Shown piece after piece: positions 13,445-15,220 of a stretch of 15,220 nt of DNA (position 1 is the first letter of the stretch; each line of letters begins with the position of its first letter). The translations under genes were made by a program, and so were the position numbers. The notes under the pieces are model-generated. The model was given only the letters and a program-made list of their open reading frames with translations, was not told the origin of the DNA and ran no database searches. The DNA is from an uncultured Clostridium sp. (GTDB lineage: Bacteria; Bacillota; Clostridia; TANB77; CAG-508), in assembly GCA_946008205.1 (NCBI GenBank), contig CAMGAZ010000009.1, positions 1 through 15,220 of the forward strand, in the 5' to 3' direction.

Positions 13445-14671
13445 TTATTCTTCTATTTGTCTATCTTGATTATAGTTCATTTCTTGTTCTTTCGTTTTCC
13501 TTACATTTTCTATCATTTCTATGTCATTATTGTTCAATTTGCCAACCAATTTACAAGTATTGTCTAAATGCATATCTATTAATATTTCTTTTTTACTTAG
13601 CAATTTCTTTTTATTTTTCTTTCTGCCTTCTACATCAATCCTTGGTTTGTTAACCTTGTCTATTATTGGCATAAATATATTTTCTTCAGCCATTTTCTCA
13701 TATACTGTTGGATTTTCTTCTATTGCGATATTTGCATAATTTTTTGCTTTGTCTGTTTCTCCTTTAATCATCGCTATTCTTGCTAAATAATAATATGCCC
13801 CAGCTTCAACTTCTTCCGCATCAATGCATTCTATAAAATACTTTTCTGCTTCTTCCAAGTCTCCATATAGTAAATTTAACTGTCCTAAACTGTATTTAGC
13901 ATGATATAAATCACTGTTTATTTGAGCAGCTTTTTCGTAACATTCTTTTGCCTTTGCAAAATCATTTATCAACGTATATGTCATACCAAGATTATAGTAC
14001 AATTCATAATCAGCCGGTTTATATTTTAACGCTGCCATATATACTTGTACTGCTTCTTTATATTCTTGTTTACTATTCAAAATATCCGCCAAAATCAAAC
14101 TAGCCTCATAATAATCTGGTTTTCTTTTTAATAAGTCCGAAAGTATTTTTATTGCTTCGTTCTCTCTTCCCACATTTCCATATAATTTACCTATTTTTAA
14201 ATATATATTTTGATTTTTGGGTTCAAGTTCATATACTTTCTCATATTCTTCTAGGGCTAATTCATATTTCCCTTTATTCTCATATAGCTCTGCTAACATC
14301 TTATGGCCTTTGCTAGAGTTCGGATACTTCTCAGTAAGTTGCAATAAATATTTTTTTGCCACTTCTTCTTTTCCTATTAATAGTGCTATTTTGCTTACCA
14401 TCAAATCAAATGTCTCTGCGAAATCAATACTTTTAGCATACTCTAGCCATATAAAGAATATAGGAAGAAATACTGATAATATATAGATAATCAATTTTGT
14501 AATAAGCCCAAAACTTTTTCCCATGCTTAGCTCAATAAAATTTATTGCTATTCCTATAAATTGTAAAGCTAATAGATAAACGTAACTGGTATCATTTTTT
14601 CTTATCAATTTTAGAAATATTAGTATGAATAATACAAATGCAAATAGATTAAATATTATTTTTTCTAACAT
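13445..14671 (-). CDS. Membrane-anchored TPR protein of unknown function
   Basis: This 408-residue protein has three hydrophobic helices at about 6-22, 29-48 and 56-78, then a soluble part made mainly of tetratricopeptide repeats from about 85 to 320. Clear repeat units include KGHKMLAELYENKGKYELALEEY (121-143), YLKIGKLYGNVGRENEAIKIL (157-177), YYNLGMTYTLINDFAKAKECYEKA (225-248) and YSLGQLNLLYGDLEEAEKYF (260-279). The C-terminal 80 residues are highly charged. TPR arrays bind peptides or scaffold complexes, so this is probably an adaptor at the membrane, but I see nothing that names a partner. The ATG is 11 bases after the pyrophosphatase stop, with GAGGAG overlapping that stop, so the two are probably co-transcribed. 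Confidence 0.88.
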   Translation of the reverse strand: MLEKIIFNLFAFVLFILIFLKLIRKNDTSYVYLLALQFIGIAINFIELSMGKSFGLITKLIIYILSVFLPIFFIWLEYAKSIDFAETFDLMVSKIALLIGKEEVAKKYLLQLTEKYPNSSKGHKMLAELYENKGKYELALEEYEKVYELEPKNQNIYLKIGKLYGNVGRENEAIKILSDLLKRKPDYYEASLILADILNSKQEYKEAVQVYMAALKYKPADYELYYNLGMTYTLINDFAKAKECYEKAAQINSDLYHAKYSLGQLNLLYGDLEEAEKYFIECIDAEEVEAGAYYYLARIAMIKGETDKAKNYANIAIEENPTVYEKMAEENIFMPIIDKVNKPRIDVEGRKKNKKKLLSKKEILIDMHLDNTCKLVGKLNNNDIEMIENVRKTKEQEMNYNQDRQIEE

Positions 14672-14682
14672 TGCTATCTCCT

Positions 14683-15220
14683 CTATTCGTTATTTTTTGA
14701 AAATTTTTCTTTATAATTGTCTATCGCTTCCTGAATTATTTCTTCTGCTTCTTTTCTTCCCATTATTTTATCTACTGTAGTTTTCTTTCCCTCCAATTGC
14801 TTATAAACTTCGAAAAAGTGCATTATTTCAGCTGATGTTTGAGCTGGTATTTCACTTATATCATTATATTCGTTTAAGAATGGATCTTTTTTAGCTATTG
14901 CAATTATTTTTTCATCATCTTCTCCATTATCAGTCATTCTTAATACTCCTATTGGATAACATTCAACAAGCGTTAATGGATAAATTTCCTCCTGACAAAG
15001 TACTAATACGTCTAAAGGGTCTTTATCCCCTGCATATGTTCTTGGTATGAACCCATAATTAGCAGGATAATGTGTAGCAGTATATAAAATTCTATCCAAT
15101 TTTAAAAATCCTGTTGCCTTATCTAACTCATATTTATTCTTGCACCCTTTTGGTATTTCTATAACTCCTACAAAATCATCTTTCTTTATTCTTTCTTCGC
15201 TAATATCATGCCATATATTC
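14683..15220 (-). CDS. ppa: Inorganic pyrophosphatase, family I (5' end cut by window edge)
   Basis: Ppa hydrolyses inorganic pyrophosphate to phosphate and so pulls biosynthetic reactions forward. The frame stays open to the window edge: residues NIWHDISEERIKKDDF are encoded just inside it, the usual start of the family after Met. Probably only the start codon (about one codon) is missing, and the ATG at 15099 is an internal Met. Visible active-site signatures are the KYELDK segment, THYPANYGFIPRTYAGDKDPLDVLVL with the family's metal-binding D-(GS/KD)-DPLDVLV motif, and EDDEKIIA-type residues (GEDDEKIIAIAKKDP). It is a soluble Mg-dependent type I enzyme and not the DHH family II type. Its length, about 178-180 residues, is normal. 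Confidence 0.95.
   Translation of the reverse strand, partial: NIWHDISEERIKKDDFVGVIEIPKGCKNKYELDKATGFLKLDRILYTATHYPANYGFIPRTYAGDKDPLDVLVLCQEEIYPLTLVECYPIGVLRMTDNGEDDEKIIAIAKKDPFLNEYNDISEIPAQTSAEIMHFFEVYKQLEGKKTTVDKIMGRKEAEEIIQEAIDNYKEKFSKNNE

Noticed and set aside
1..15220. CRISPR arrays, IS elements, phage genes, tRNA or rRNA genes, or a hidden defence system
   Set aside because: I saw no regularly spaced repeats, transposase or integrase motifs, G+C-rich structured RNA segments, or defence-type domains. All genes fit housekeeping, envelope or pilus roles.

Overview
The window is AT-rich (roughly 30% G+C by eye). All 17 genes I accept lie on the minus strand, so transcription runs from high to low coordinates. 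The low G+C, AGGAGG-type ribosome binding sites, a membrane sortase, UppP and a type IV pilus cluster with a fused pilMN gene suggest a monoderm Firmicute of class Clostridia, probably an uncultured or gut-associated lineage. Species-level assignment is not possible from what I can see.

Read in the direction of transcription, the right end (15220 to 12571) holds a family I inorganic pyrophosphatase cut by the window edge, a membrane-anchored TPR protein and undecaprenyl-diphosphatase UppP. A 247-base gap (12324-12570) then contains a 10-bp inverted repeat and a good sigma-A-type promoter for the next operon.

The centre (12305 to 3279) is a compact ten-gene type IV pilus operon: pilMN fusion, pilO, a small PilP-like gene, a 70-residue pilin, prepilin peptidase pilD, two minor pilins of GspI/PilV and GspJ/PilW type, then pilB, pilT and pilC. 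Several junctions overlap as ATGA or nearly so, which suggests translational coupling. A 12-bp hairpin with a U-tract sits between the pilin gene and pilD. A second, longer hairpin follows pilC. PilMN, PilO and the PilP-like protein would form the membrane platform. PilC is the base, PilB the extension motor and PilT the retraction motor. PilD would process the three prepilins.

The left end (3104 to 114) has a ROK-family sugar kinase closely followed by rsmA (16S rRNA dimethyltransferase). Next come an orphan sortase with its own putative promoter and a two-helix membrane protein of unknown function bounded by a near-consensus promoter and an intrinsic terminator. The last bases carry a plausible promoter for a gene beyond the window.

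I found no CRISPR array, IS element, phage gene, tRNA or rRNA. The most interesting points are in the pilus operon: a helix-only pilin, all three pilins lacking Glu5, a prepilin peptidase without the glycines of its GxGD motif, atypical P-loops in both ATPases, a terminator inside the operon, and an undescribed-looking NPFAP-motif protein beside PilO.
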